From Salinispirillum sp049115955 (lineage in GTDB: Bacteria > Pseudomonadota > Gammaproteobacteria > Pseudomonadales > Natronospirillaceae), in the NCBI GenBank assembly GCA_049115955.1, contig JAGDZJ010000003.1:1-64000 (forward strand): a DNA stretch of 64,000 bases, given 5' to 3'. The notes under the pieces were generated by a model. It did no database searches. It was not told the origin of the DNA and worked only from the letters and a program-made list of their open reading frames with translations. Each line of letters opens with the position of its first letter. Positions within the stretch are counted from its first letter, which is position 1. The position numbers were made by a program, and so were the translations under genes. Of the stretch, positions 8,492 to 17,013 are shown one piece after another.

Positions 8492-9560
8492 AGAAAGCGC
8501 TCCATATATTGCTGCTGATTACGGGCGCTGTTACCGAGCGGTTCATAAGGCACGCTTTTTCTTTTTTGCCGTCGCGTTTCTGCTGTTGAGTGGTTGTGCG
8601 AAAACCGGCCAAGACCTGTACGACAATTACTTGAATCGCCTAAGCAATGTGCTGGATGCACCCAAACCGAGCTGGTCTGTTCCCGTTGTGATTGCCGGGC
8701 CGCCAGCACGCGCCATGCAATGGGATGTGCCTGAAGTGCGCATCAACTTGTTGGCATTTTGGGACACTCGACACTGTGAGCTGTTTACGCTGATCAGCGA
8801 ACGCAACAGCATTCTTGGACGGGTGATGCTACCGACCCAGCGTTGGCGATTTGAATCACGTTTGTTGGGCGCTATTGAAACCTGCATGGACGATCCGCAA
8901 ACCGATGCCGACTTGCGGTTGGTTTTGTCTGAATGGCGCGCGGAGAAACAAGATTATTGGCCGTTGGTAACGTGGAACGGCACGCTTGGCGCGCCCGAAG
9001 TCCGACACTTGATGCATGCCGAAAGCGCGGCGTGGCCCGCCGATGCCGTACCGGGCATCCATGGCACGCTGGATGATTTGCGGATTATGACAGGGTGGGT
9101 AGAAGACTGGCCGACGCTGACACTGCCGGACAACCAAGAGTTTGAAGCGCTGTATCAACGCATGGGACAACATAATGTATTGGGGCAATGGCACCGGTCA
9201 GTTCAGCTAAGTATTGCGGGCCTGGAGGAAGGTAATCGGCGTTTGCAGCACGGCGTTGAGTTTGGCCGTTTGTGCCCTGCGAACAGAGCCACCCAACGCA
9301 GCGAGGCGGCCAACAATGTGTTGGTGTTGTTCTTTGTCGGTGAGGTTCAACCCTATATAGCGCGCCTGAACAGCTATGGCGAAGATCTGTTGGGGTCTAT
9401 GAGACGCTTGGCGGATATGACCGGTGCGATACAGGCACCGTGGGAGGCGTATTTTGCACAGTTGGAGGCTGACGCCGAGGCGCTGCGTGCCGTGACGCGC
9501 GAGCATGTACGGTTGTGGCAGGAAGTGCTGGCGCCGTGCGGTGGCGTGACGCGGTCGTAG
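8478..9560 (+). CDS. DUF3080 family lipoprotein
   Basis: The product has a lipoprotein signal (FFFFAVAFLLLSGC) followed by KTGQDLYDNYLNRLSNVL, the typical start of DUF3080 proteins of pseudomonads and relatives, and runs about 315 residues beyond the acylated Cys. The start is uncertain. The only conventional start codon shortly before the signal is a GTG at 8478, with a weak ribosome site, giving a long charged n-region; an ATT at 8508 is an alternative. The reading frame stays open far upstream but those residues are antisense to the fusion protein gene and were discarded. Function is unknown. The 3' end faces a strong palindrome. Confidence 0.7.
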   Translation: MITGIESAPYIAADYGRCYRAVHKARFFFFAVAFLLLSGCAKTGQDLYDNYLNRLSNVLDAPKPSWSVPVVIAGPPARAMQWDVPEVRINLLAFWDTRHCELFTLISERNSILGRVMLPTQRWRFESRLLGAIETCMDDPQTDADLRLVLSEWRAEKQDYWPLVTWNGTLGAPEVRHLMHAESAAWPADAVPGIHGTLDDLRIMTGWVEDWPTLTLPDNQEFEALYQRMGQHNVLGQWHRSVQLSIAGLEEGNRRLQHGVEFGRLCPANRATQRSEAANNVLVLFFVGEVQPYIARLNSYGEDLLGSMRRLADMTGAIQAPWEAYFAQLEADAEALRAVTREHVRLWQEVLAPCGGVTRS

Positions 9561-9573
9561 GACGCCAGGCTTT

Positions 9574-9654
9574 ACGGCGGATGACGCTGCGCTCTTCCGC
9601 CCTATGAAATGTCGGCTTGGCTATAGGGCGGAAGAGCACAGCGTCATCCGCCGT
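9574..9654. repeat. Long palindrome of the GGCGGATGACG family, likely bidirectional terminator
   Basis: Arms of 32 bases at 9574-9605 and 9623-9654 are complementary with a single mismatch around a 17-base loop. Each arm holds GGCGGATGACGC and CTCTTCCGCCCTAT. It lies between two convergent genes and could end transcription from both sides, although no T-run follows. The last codons and the stop of the SDR gene lie inside the right arm. Confidence 0.75.
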
Positions 9655-10489
9655 TCAACATCTCGGCATACCCTTCGCGAAACGACGGGTACTGCAATTC
9701 AAATCCGGTATCCATTAACCGCTGATTGCTGATGCGCTTACTGCCCCGATTCAACATCCGCGCTTCCGTGGGTTGCACATCGAACCGCTGTTGTAACCAC
9801 GCCAACACGTCTTGCAAACTGGCGGGATCGCTGTCCGTCAAATTGTATTGATCGGCCACGGCATGGCCTTGCCTACGGTGCTGCAATAAATGCACGATGG
9901 CGCGCGCGGCATCCTCGACATGAATGCGATTGGTGTAAATCGGCTCCGGGTCAGCAATGGTGAAGCCTTCACGCGCTTGGCGAAACATGTATTCACGACC
10001 GGGGCCATAGATGCCGGCAGGTCGGACGATGGTGGCAGCCTGTGCGCTGTTGATCCAGAACTGTTCGGTTTCAACCAACACTTGAGCTGTTGGGCTGTCG
10101 GGTGCTTTAGGTGATGACTCGTCCACCCATTCACCTTGAGATTGCCCATATACGCCGGTAGACGACACTAACCAGACATGCGCCTGTGGTGCATGTTTCT
10201 GCAACCATTCTGTCGCCTGTTGTGCCACCTGCCAATACGCGTGTCGATAAGCCTCAACAGTCCGCCCGCCGGGTGAAATACAGAGCACGACATCGGTTAA
10301 GCCCGCCAATGCCCACGTATCATGCCAAGGTTCTCCGGCGTCGTGTTGCAGCAGCTCAATACCTTCGGGCGCCAGTGCGCCGCGGCGCATCCCAATGACC
10401 TTTATGTCAGGGAATTCAGCGCGTGCCCGCGCGGCAATGCGACTGCCTAAGTCACCCAGCCCCACCACCAGTATTTTCGCTTGTGTCAT
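9644..10489 (-). CDS. NAD(P)-binding SDR/epimerase family protein (YeeZ-like)
   Basis: This 281-residue protein begins with a Rossmann nucleotide-binding motif VVGLGDLGSRIA at residues 8-19. It has an epimerase-like VSSTGVYGQ segment near 115 and a downstream RPAGIYGPGREYMFR motif. The family (extended/atypical SDR, YeeZ type) has no assigned substrate. The ATG followed by TQAKILVV was chosen because GGAGAGAAC precedes it; an in-frame ATG six codons upstream is less likely. It is divergent from oxyR with only 72 bases between the starts, so an OxyR site there could influence both genes. Confidence 0.8.
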   Translation of the reverse strand: MTQAKILVVGLGDLGSRIAARARAEFPDIKVIGMRRGALAPEGIELLQHDAGEPWHDTWALAGLTDVVLCISPGGRTVEAYRHAYWQVAQQATEWLQKHAPQAHVWLVSSTGVYGQSQGEWVDESSPKAPDSPTAQVLVETEQFWINSAQAATIVRPAGIYGPGREYMFRQAREGFTIADPEPIYTNRIHVEDAARAIVHLLQHRRQGHAVADQYNLTDSDPASLQDVLAWLQQRFDVQPTEARMLNRGSKRISNQRLMDTGFELQYPSFREGYAEMLNGG

Positions 10490-10530
10490 CGTTCTCTCCA
10501 TGTACAATCGTTATTAATTTCTACCAAAAG

Positions 10531-10545
10531 ATAGTAGTTGCCTAT
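10531..10545 (+). promoter_or_regulatory. OxyR-type operator half, ATAG-N7-CTAT
   Basis: ATAGTAGTTGCCTAT lies 17 bases before the oxyR start. It matches one half of the OxyR recognition pattern (ATAG, seven bases, CTAT). Negative autoregulation of oxyR from such a site is well known in enterobacteria. A second half is not obvious next to it, so the strength of binding is uncertain. Confidence 0.6.
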
Positions 10546-10561
10546 CACCCCAAGGAGCACC

Positions 10562-11470
10562 ATGACCCTGACCGAACTGCGCTATTTATTAGCCTTGGCC
10601 GAAGACAAGCATTTTGGCAAAGCCGCCGACCGTTGTCATGTCAGTCAACCGACGCTCAGTGTGGCCATTCGTAAACTGGAACAGCGCTTGGATGTACAGA
10701 TTTTTGAGCGTGGCCGCAGCATGGTGATGATAACGCCGATTGGCGAGCTATTGATTACGCAAGCCAAAAAGGTGATAGAGCAGGCCGACCGCTTGGAAAT
10801 GATTGCCCGCAATACGGGCGATGACCTCAACGGTGCGCTCAAACTGGGGGCTATTTATACGGTTGCGCCGTATTTGTTTCCGCATTTGATTCCTCAGCTA
10901 CGCGCTGCGGTGCCTAATATGTCTCTGGAGATAGAAGAAAACTACACCGCACGTTTGCGTGAACGCCTGCGCACCGGGCAGATTGATGTGGCCATTGTGG
11001 CGCTGCCTTTTACCGAAACGGATGTTCTGACCAAAGCGGTGTACGTTGAACCCTTTGAAGTGCTGTTGCCGACCCATCATCCGCTGGCAAAAAATGAAAC
11101 GGTTTCCGTTGACGAATTAAATCAAACTGAACTGTTGTTGCTGGGTGAAGGCCATTGCTTCCGCGACCAAATTTTGGAAGCCTGCCCAGCCATTGCGCGC
11201 TCGACGCGTGATCCGCACGGCAAGGTAAAAACCATGGCCGATGGCAGTTCTCTAGAAACCATTCGGCACATGGTGGCCTCTGGACTGGGCGTGACTATTT
11301 TGCCGCGCAGTGCCATGCAGCACACGCCCTACTCTAATGAGTGGCTGGTGTCTCGACCGTTTACCAGCAACCCGCCAACACGCACGGTAGCCATGGCGTG
11401 GCGGGCCAGCTTTCCTCGGCCGAAGGCCATTGATGCGCTGGAAAAAGCGATCAAGGCGTGCAATATTTGA
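10562..11470 (+). CDS. oxyR: Hydrogen peroxide-sensing LysR regulator OxyR
   Basis: This 302-residue LysR-type regulator has an N-terminal winged helix-turn-helix (residues about 1-60, with HFGKAADRCHVSQPTLS). It has an effector domain with the OxyR hallmark LLGEGHCFRDQILEACP, holding the two redox cysteines that form the regulatory disulphide. It activates peroxide defence genes. The ATG at this position has AAGGAG five bases before it; a longer frame starting with TTG was rejected. An ATAG-N7-CTAT site lies just upstream, suggesting autoregulation. Confidence 0.93.
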   Translation: MTLTELRYLLALAEDKHFGKAADRCHVSQPTLSVAIRKLEQRLDVQIFERGRSMVMITPIGELLITQAKKVIEQADRLEMIARNTGDDLNGALKLGAIYTVAPYLFPHLIPQLRAAVPNMSLEIEENYTARLRERLRTGQIDVAIVALPFTETDVLTKAVYVEPFEVLLPTHHPLAKNETVSVDELNQTELLLLGEGHCFRDQILEACPAIARSTRDPHGKVKTMADGSSLETIRHMVASGLGVTILPRSAMQHTPYSNEWLVSRPFTSNPPTRTVAMAWRASFPRPKAIDALEKAIKACNI

Positions 11471-11484
11471 TCGACTCAGCTCGA

Positions 11485-11859
11485 TTATTGCGGGGCGCCG
11501 GCGGCAATCCAATCTCGCAACTGCTGAATGGTTTCATCCGGCAATGGCCCACGTCCTAGCGGCATACGACTGCCCACACCAGCCTGCCCTTCAACTTTCT
11601 TGATGAGCATGCTGTTGTCCGGGTCACCCGGTGCCACTCGCATGATGCCACCATTGGTACGACTGGCCACATTCACCAAATTGGCGTAAGCATTGGCGGC
11701 CGTCAGACTTAATCCGGCTGCGCCTGTAGCCCCATGACAGCCAGAGCACGTAGGTGTGAAGAGGTTGTTTTGCAAGTCATCAAAGTCGCTGGCAGACGCT
11801 AATGCTCCCAAAGTAAGCGCGGCAGCTAGGGTGATCAATTTGAATGTATGATTGCGCAT
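11485..11859 (-). CDS. Small periplasmic c-type cytochrome
   Basis: The 124-residue product has a Sec signal peptide (LITLAAALTLGALASAS). It has a single haem-binding CSGCH at about residues 38-42 and a distal Met candidate in GSRMPLGRGPLP. The end, ETIQQLRDWIAAGA, is typical of planctomycete-like or PSCyt-type mono-haem domains. It should be exported and carry electrons in the periplasm; the partner is unknown. The ATG has AAGGAAT upstream; an earlier in-frame start is less likely. It is convergent with oxyR, 14 bases apart, without an obvious terminator between them. Confidence 0.85.
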   Translation of the reverse strand: MRNHTFKLITLAAALTLGALASASDFDDLQNNLFTPTCSGCHGATGAAGLSLTAANAYANLVNVASRTNGGIMRVAPGDPDNSMLIKKVEGQAGVGSRMPLGRGPLPDETIQQLRDWIAAGAPQ

Positions 11860-11890
11860 CGTGTTTATTCCTTCTTTTAATAACAAATAT

Positions 11891-11920
11891 AGGGGGACCC
11901 TGAATTATCCAGAGTCCCCT
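11891..11920 (-). other. Imperfect hairpin in the leader of the cytochrome gene
   Basis: AGGGGGACCCTG and CCAGAGTCCCCT pair imperfectly around a short A/T loop. It sits between the divergent cytochrome and mscK-like genes, about 30 bases before the cytochrome start. It has no T-run on the cytochrome strand. A leader structure or a decayed terminator are both possible. Confidence 0.35.
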
Positions 11921-12056
11921 AATAACGACTGCCAAACGCATTTGGATGCAGACATGCCGTTTTTTTCTAGCCAACCCCTTATCTAGGGAGTTATCTTGCG
12001 TGTGAGTCCGACAACAAAACCATCAACAGAACCATCAACAGGGAGCTGCTAGAAAC

Positions 12057-13990
12057 GTGACGATGAAGAGCATGGCATGGGTCGGAGCACTCTTGTGCGG
12101 TTGGTTTCTATTCTGCGGCCAAGCGTTAGCCCAAACTACTGCGCCAGCGGTTGATTCATCTACGCTGGGGGCTGAGATCATTCGACTGAACGTGACCCGG
12201 CAATCGTTAGAAGAGCGCTTACGCAGCGTGCAAGCCCAGCATGCGCGGTTGCAGCTTAATTAAGAGGCGCTGAACGAGCACATACTGGCGCTATCAGGCA
12301 GTGTGCAAATTTACCGGGTTTTGCAAGAACAACGAACCGCATTACCCGATGTGGCCGTTGACCCCGAGCTCTCGGACTTGATCGCTGACACACGTATGCG
12401 GCAATTCGAAATCACCCAATTGCAACGCCAGGTACGTGACGCACCGCTGCAATACGATGGTTTTCTGCCGCTGGAAGAACTCTTGGACGAGCTACAGAAC
12501 TTGGTGACAGCGGCGGTGATGCTGCAGTCCGAGCAACGGGCTTTGTCCGCGACAGCGACCCGGCTGCGTGATTCGTTAGAAGAGCAATTATTTTGGATAC
12601 CCAGCAACCGTCCACTCGGCGTTGCGTGGTTGATGGCATTTCCGAGCCTGCTCGGGAATCAGATCGTGACGTTGCCGGGCAGTGTGCGCATAGGTTTTGA
12701 ACCCGCCAGTTTAAGCACCTGGCGCGTGCTGCTGGCGCTGGTGTTGTTTGCCTCGGCCATCGGGTTGTTTTGGAACTGACCGCCTTCGGCTACTACTACA
12801 CGGCATTGCAGTTGACGGGCCGTTTTTTGGCGACCTTCTATGTACTGACGGGTTGGGTGATCGCCGAGGTCGTCGTAATGCGCGGCGTTGAGCTGTCGAC
12901 GGCGCGCCTGCAGTTGCAACGTGACCACGAAGCGCGCGAGGCCCAATTGGCCAACCCTGCCCCAACGCCCGATGGCCAAACTATCAATATCGAGCCCGAG
13001 GTGAAGGCCGAGGTGCAAAAAGTTCGGCTACAGACTTTGCGCCTGGCCCGATTTCTGCTGCTCGCCGTCTTTGGTGGCTTGCTGTATTGGGTATGGGCAG
13101 ACTTATTCACCGCCTTTGGCTATTTAGACAGCATGGTACTTTGGGAATACGGCGGCAGCGAAAACCCCACGCCGATGAGTTTGGCCGATCTGGGGTCAGC
13201 GCTGTTCATCGTCGGTATCACGCTATTTCTGGCCGCTAACTTGCCGGGCTTGTTGGAAATGCTGGTGTTATCGCGCTTAGCACTGCAACAAGGTAGCGCT
13301 TACGCCATTACGACGTTAATGAACTACATCATAACCACGATTGGCTTGGTGCTCGCGTTATCGAGTTTAGGGGTCAGTTGGGACAAGCTGCAGTGGCTGG
13401 TGGCAGCGCTCAGTGTTGGTTTAGGCTTTGGTTTGCAGGAAATCTTCGCCAACTTTGTATCTGGCTTGATCATTCTGTTTGAGCGTCCGGTGCGGATTGG
13501 TGACGTCGTGACACTGGGTAATTTGTCCGGACGCGTGCGGCAAATTCACATCCGAGCGACCACTATTACGGATTTCGACCGCAAAGACATCATTGTGCCC
13601 AACAAAACCTTTGTAACGGAGCAACTGATTAACTGGTCGCTAACCGATACGGTGACTCGGGTGATCGTTCATGTCGGGGTGGCGTACGGCTCTGATTTAG
13701 AAAAAACACGCAAGATTTTGCTGAAAGCAGCGCACCTGAACCCTCGCGTGCTGAAAGACCCCGAACCTCAGGTACTGTTTCTGAATTTCGGGGCCAGCAC
13801 GCTGGACCACGAACTGCGCATTCACGTAATGGAACTGATTGACCGCAACCCGGCCATTGACGAGATCAACCGCTACATTGATAAAGAGTTCAATAAAGCG
13901 GGTATCGAGATCGCCTTCCAACAAGTGGATATTCGTTTGCGCAACAGTGAAGGCATTGAACGTTTGATAGAACGACGCGATCAGCCGTAG
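12057..13990 (+). pseudogene. Broken MscK/KefA-like mechanosensitive channel gene
   Basis: The first frame starts with a signal peptide (CGWFLFCGQALAQ) and coiled coil, and is cut by a TAA at 12261-12263. The same frame continues from 12264 to 12779 (periplasmic coiled coil, then a TM segment WRVLLALVLFASAIGLFW). Near 12770 the sense shifts to another frame that begins mid-helix (LTAFGYYYTALQLTG) and runs through a good MscS channel core with LGFGLQEIFANFVSGLIILFERPVRIGD to 13990. Intact relatives exceed 1,000 residues, so several hundred residues with many TM helices are gone. The 3' part alone could in theory be translated from a TTG at 12770, but most likely the gene is dead. Confidence 0.8.
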
Positions 13991-14039
13991 GAGCGCAGCC
14001 CTCTGCGCGAAAATTCGGCCAGGGGGCTGGCCTCCTACG
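13986..14039. repeat. REP-like palindromic pair
   Basis: CGTAGGAGCGCAGCCCTCTG starts the first hairpin (stem GCGCAG, loop CCCT). The second has stem GGCCAG/CTGGCC and ends CCTCCTACG. It lies between the convergent mscK remnant and the sulP gene and could act as their shared 3' boundary. Confidence 0.85.
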
Positions 14040-14041
14040 TG

Positions 14042-15733
14042 CTACCCCGCTCGCTCGACGGCCTCGGCCAAGGTGCTGGTCAACAAAAACTCGCCGTCTA
14101 CCGGCTGCACACCTGCCTTGACCATGGCTTTCAACGGTTGAAACTGCACATCGGCTACCGTTAGGAAGATACCGCGTTCGCGGCACCGAGCACGGTAGCG
14201 ACTCAAGCCATCAAGCCCACCGGCGTCCATCACCGACACTCCATCCATGTACAGGATAACGCCGCGTTTCCCTTCACTAAGAGCAATCAATTCGGTGAAC
14301 ACACGGTCGGCGGCGGCAAAAAACAAAGGCCCGGTAATTTTGAATATGGCCCAGCCTTCCGGTAAGCCGTGCGGGGCGTGTTTCGGGTGGGTGGATACGT
14401 CTTGCACCCGGGTCATGGCCGAAATTTGCTGAATAAACAGCAAGGCAGCGATGACAACGCCGGTAAAAATAGCCACCACCATGTCCACCAACACCGTTAA
14501 TGTGGCGCAGAGCACCAACACCAGGATGTCGCCACGCGGAGCACGTTTCAACATAGAAAACACATGATGGCGTTCACTCATGTGCCAGGCCACCATCAGC
14601 AACAACGCCGCCATGGACGCCATGGGCAAATACCCTAACCACGGTGCAAACCACAACAAACTGGCGCCCACGACCAGCGCATGAACCATACCTGCGACGG
14701 GCGTAGTCGCCCCGGCCCGATAACTGGTCGCCGAGCGCGCTAGAGCCGCCGTGGCGGTGATACCACCAAAGAACGGCACCAATATATTGCCCACGCCCTG
14801 CCCGAACAATTCGCCATTAGGGTCGTGGCGTTGACCACTCATGTTGTCCATCACCACAGCGCACAAGAGCGATTCAATAGCCCCCAGCATGGCGATGGCG
14901 AAGGCAAAGGGCAGCAACTCGCGCGCTAACCCGAAGGACCACCCCAGCCCGTCGGCCCACGGCCAGGAAAAACTGGGCAGCAAGGGTGGAATGCCGCTGC
15001 CTGTGGTGCCATCAGGCAAGGCGTATTCAAAGCGCGAGGCCAGAGTATCCACTGGCATGTTCAGGCGTTCAAACAGCATCGCCAAACCCACCCCAACTAA
15101 CAGTGCGGGCAGATGCGGCGGCACCGGCGTATTCAGCATGCGCCAGAAGATGAGCACCAATAAGGTGGCTGCCGTAACGACCACCGTTGGCCCATGTACC
15201 TGAGGCATGGCTTGGATGAACAGCCACAGCCGCGCCAAATAGAACTCTGGCGGGTCGATGATCACTAAACCGAAGCTGTCTGGCACTTGGAGCGTGGCAA
15301 TCACAATGGCAATGCCCAAGGTGAACCCGAGCACGACCGACGAAGGAATGTATTCAATCAAGCGCCCGAAGCGCGCCACACTCATGCCAATTAACATGAC
15401 CCCGGCCATCAGCGTTGCTAACATCAACCCCGACAGCCCATAAGTCAGCACGATGGGGTGCAAGACCACAATGAAGGCGGCAGTAGGGCCGGACACCGAT
15501 AGTCGCGAGCCACCCAGCAAAGCAATGACAAATCCTGCTATTAAGGCCGTGAACAAACCGTGTTGCGGCGGCAAGCCAATGGCGATAGACAACGCCATTG
15601 AGAGGGGGATGGCCACAATACCGACGGTGAGGCCAGCCATGATGTCGCCACGCCACTGGCGTCTGCTGTAGGGCTGACGGATAACACTGTTGACTAAGGC
15701 ACTAGCAATTGGTGGAAGAAAACGGAACATCAT
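14042..15733 (-). CDS. SulP family anion transporter with STAS domain
   Basis: This 563-residue protein has the SulP N-terminal signature DIMAGLTVGIVAIPLSMALS followed by about ten to twelve membrane helices to residue 425. A cytoplasmic STAS domain (about 445-555) includes FAAADRVF and SVMDAGGLDGLSRY. SulP proteins import sulfate, bicarbonate or dicarboxylates; the substrate cannot be told from sequence here. Two adjacent ATG codons are possible starts. Length is normal. No neighbouring carbonic anhydrase or cys gene points to a substrate. Confidence 0.85.
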   Translation of the reverse strand: MMFRFLPPIASALVNSVIRQPYSRRQWRGDIMAGLTVGIVAIPLSMALSIAIGLPPQHGLFTALIAGFVIALLGGSRLSVSGPTAAFIVVLHPIVLTYGLSGLMLATLMAGVMLIGMSVARFGRLIEYIPSSVVLGFTLGIAIVIATLQVPDSFGLVIIDPPEFYLARLWLFIQAMPQVHGPTVVVTAATLLVLIFWRMLNTPVPPHLPALLVGVGLAMLFERLNMPVDTLASRFEYALPDGTTGSGIPPLLPSFSWPWADGLGWSFGLARELLPFAFAIAMLGAIESLLCAVVMDNMSGQRHDPNGELFGQGVGNILVPFFGGITATAALARSATSYRAGATTPVAGMVHALVVGASLLWFAPWLGYLPMASMAALLLMVAWHMSERHHVFSMLKRAPRGDILVLVLCATLTVLVDMVVAIFTGVVIAALLFIQQISAMTRVQDVSTHPKHAPHGLPEGWAIFKITGPLFFAAADRVFTELIALSEGKRGVILYMDGVSVMDAGGLDGLSRYRARCRERGIFLTVADVQFQPLKAMVKAGVQPVDGEFLLTSTLAEAVERAG

Positions 15734-15830
15734 TGAATATGATCCCGTGATGGTGGAGACTTAAATTAGTGCTTACATTAGCATTTGTCTATACCTATGT
15801 GGATGAACATAGTGTTTACGTATGAAGAAC

Positions 15831-15856
15831 CGTAGGAGCGCAGCCCTCTGCGCGAA
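15831..15856. repeat. Single REP-like hairpin
   Basis: This is one half of the REP pair (stem GCGCAG/CTGCGC, loop CCCT) in the divergent region between sulP and the threonine aldolase gene. The expected second half is decayed to TCTTCGGCTAG. Confidence 0.7.
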
Positions 15857-15909
15857 GTCTTCGGCTAGTATTCATACCCGCCGAATCTATTATTTTCAGG
15901 AGTTACCTT

Positions 15910-17013
15910 GTGAGCGATTTCCGTAGCGACACCGTCACTCAGCCGTCTGCTGAGATGAAAGAAGCCATGATGAAAGCCCCATTGGGCGACGACGTATTCG
16001 GCAGCGACCCGACGGTGAATGCGTTACAAACCATGGCGGCGGAGATGTTGGGCTATGAAGCTGCTCTGTTCGCACCGAGTGGTACACAAACAAATTTGAT
16101 CGCGCTGATGAGCCACTGCCAGCGCGGCGACGAGGCCATTGTAGGGCAAGACTGGCACACCTACCGCTGGGAAGCTGGCGGCATGGCGGTGCTAGGGTCT
16201 ATCCAACCCCAACCTGTGGCGAACCAGCCTGATGGCACGCTGGCGTTGGAGGACATCGCTGCGGCAATCAAGCCAGACGATATGCATTTTGCCCGCACTC
16301 GACTACTGGTCATCGAGAACACAACCGGTGGCCAAGTGCTGTCACCGGAGTACATGCGTGAAGCAGCGGCACTGGCGAAGTCACATGGGCTGGCGACGCA
16401 CATTGACGGCGCGCGGCTGTTTAATGCTGCGGTGTCAGTAGCACAGGAAGACGGCAGCGACTCCATTGCTACCGCCAGACGCCTGTGTGAAGGCTATGAC
16501 TCCGTATCCATCTGTTTATCCAAGGGCTTGGGCGCACCGATAGGCTCGTTGCTGTTGGGCTCGCATGACCTGATCAAGAAAGCCCGTAGAATACGCAAGA
16601 TGTTGGGCGGCGGCATGCGCCAAGCAGGTATTCTGGCTGCGGCTGGCCAGTACGCCCTGCAAAATAATGTGCATCGACTGGCCGAAGACCACCTGAACAT
16701 TTTGACCTTGGCGAGCGAACTGCGCCGCGTGTGCGATGAGTCACCACTGCTGAAAGGCAAGGTGGTTGTGCACTCTCCGAATACCAACATTCTGTTTATG
16801 GATGTCACCCCCGATATCGCCGCTGACATGCTGGCGTTCTTAGCGGCGGAGGATGTTTTGGTGACCAGTGGCTACCACCAAGCACCGCAAGGACAAATGG
16901 TAAGAATTCGCTGGGTGACACATATGGATGTGGGCGACAAAGACATCAGCAAAGCCATTCAGGCCGTTTCCGTGTTTTCTAACCCACTCAGCGGCGCTGA
17001 TACCATTCAATAA
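15910..17013 (+). CDS. ltaE: Low-specificity L-threonine aldolase
   Basis: This PLP enzyme of 367 residues cleaves threonine or allo-threonine to glycine and acetaldehyde. It opens FRSDTVTQPSAEMKEAM and has GDDVFGSDPTVN, HIDGARLFNAAV and the PLP lysine in SICLSKGLGAPIGS at residue 205, all in the family order. The start is a GTG with CAGGAGTT a few bases upstream. The 3' end overlaps the convergent EAL gene by 26 bases, an unusually tight arrangement with no terminator between them. Confidence 0.92.
   Translation: MSDFRSDTVTQPSAEMKEAMMKAPLGDDVFGSDPTVNALQTMAAEMLGYEAALFAPSGTQTNLIALMSHCQRGDEAIVGQDWHTYRWEAGGMAVLGSIQPQPVANQPDGTLALEDIAAAIKPDDMHFARTRLLVIENTTGGQVLSPEYMREAAALAKSHGLATHIDGARLFNAAVSVAQEDGSDSIATARRLCEGYDSVSICLSKGLGAPIGSLLLGSHDLIKKARRIRKMLGGGMRQAGILAAAGQYALQNNVHRLAEDHLNILTLASELRRVCDESPLLKGKVVVHSPNTNILFMDVTPDIAADMLAFLAAEDVLVTSGYHQAPQGQMVRIRWVTHMDVGDKDISKAIQAVSVFSNPLSGADTIQ

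Noticed and set aside
12011..12042. Direct repeat of ACCATCAACAG before the mscK remnant
   Set aside because: Two copies of a short simple string next to each other, without conservation evidence or palindromic form, are not enough to call an operator.
12770..13990. Reading the MscS part as a normal stand-alone gene
   Set aside because: Its only start is a TTG inside a membrane helix with no ribosome site, and upstream sequence clearly encodes the N-terminal part of a larger MscK-type protein.
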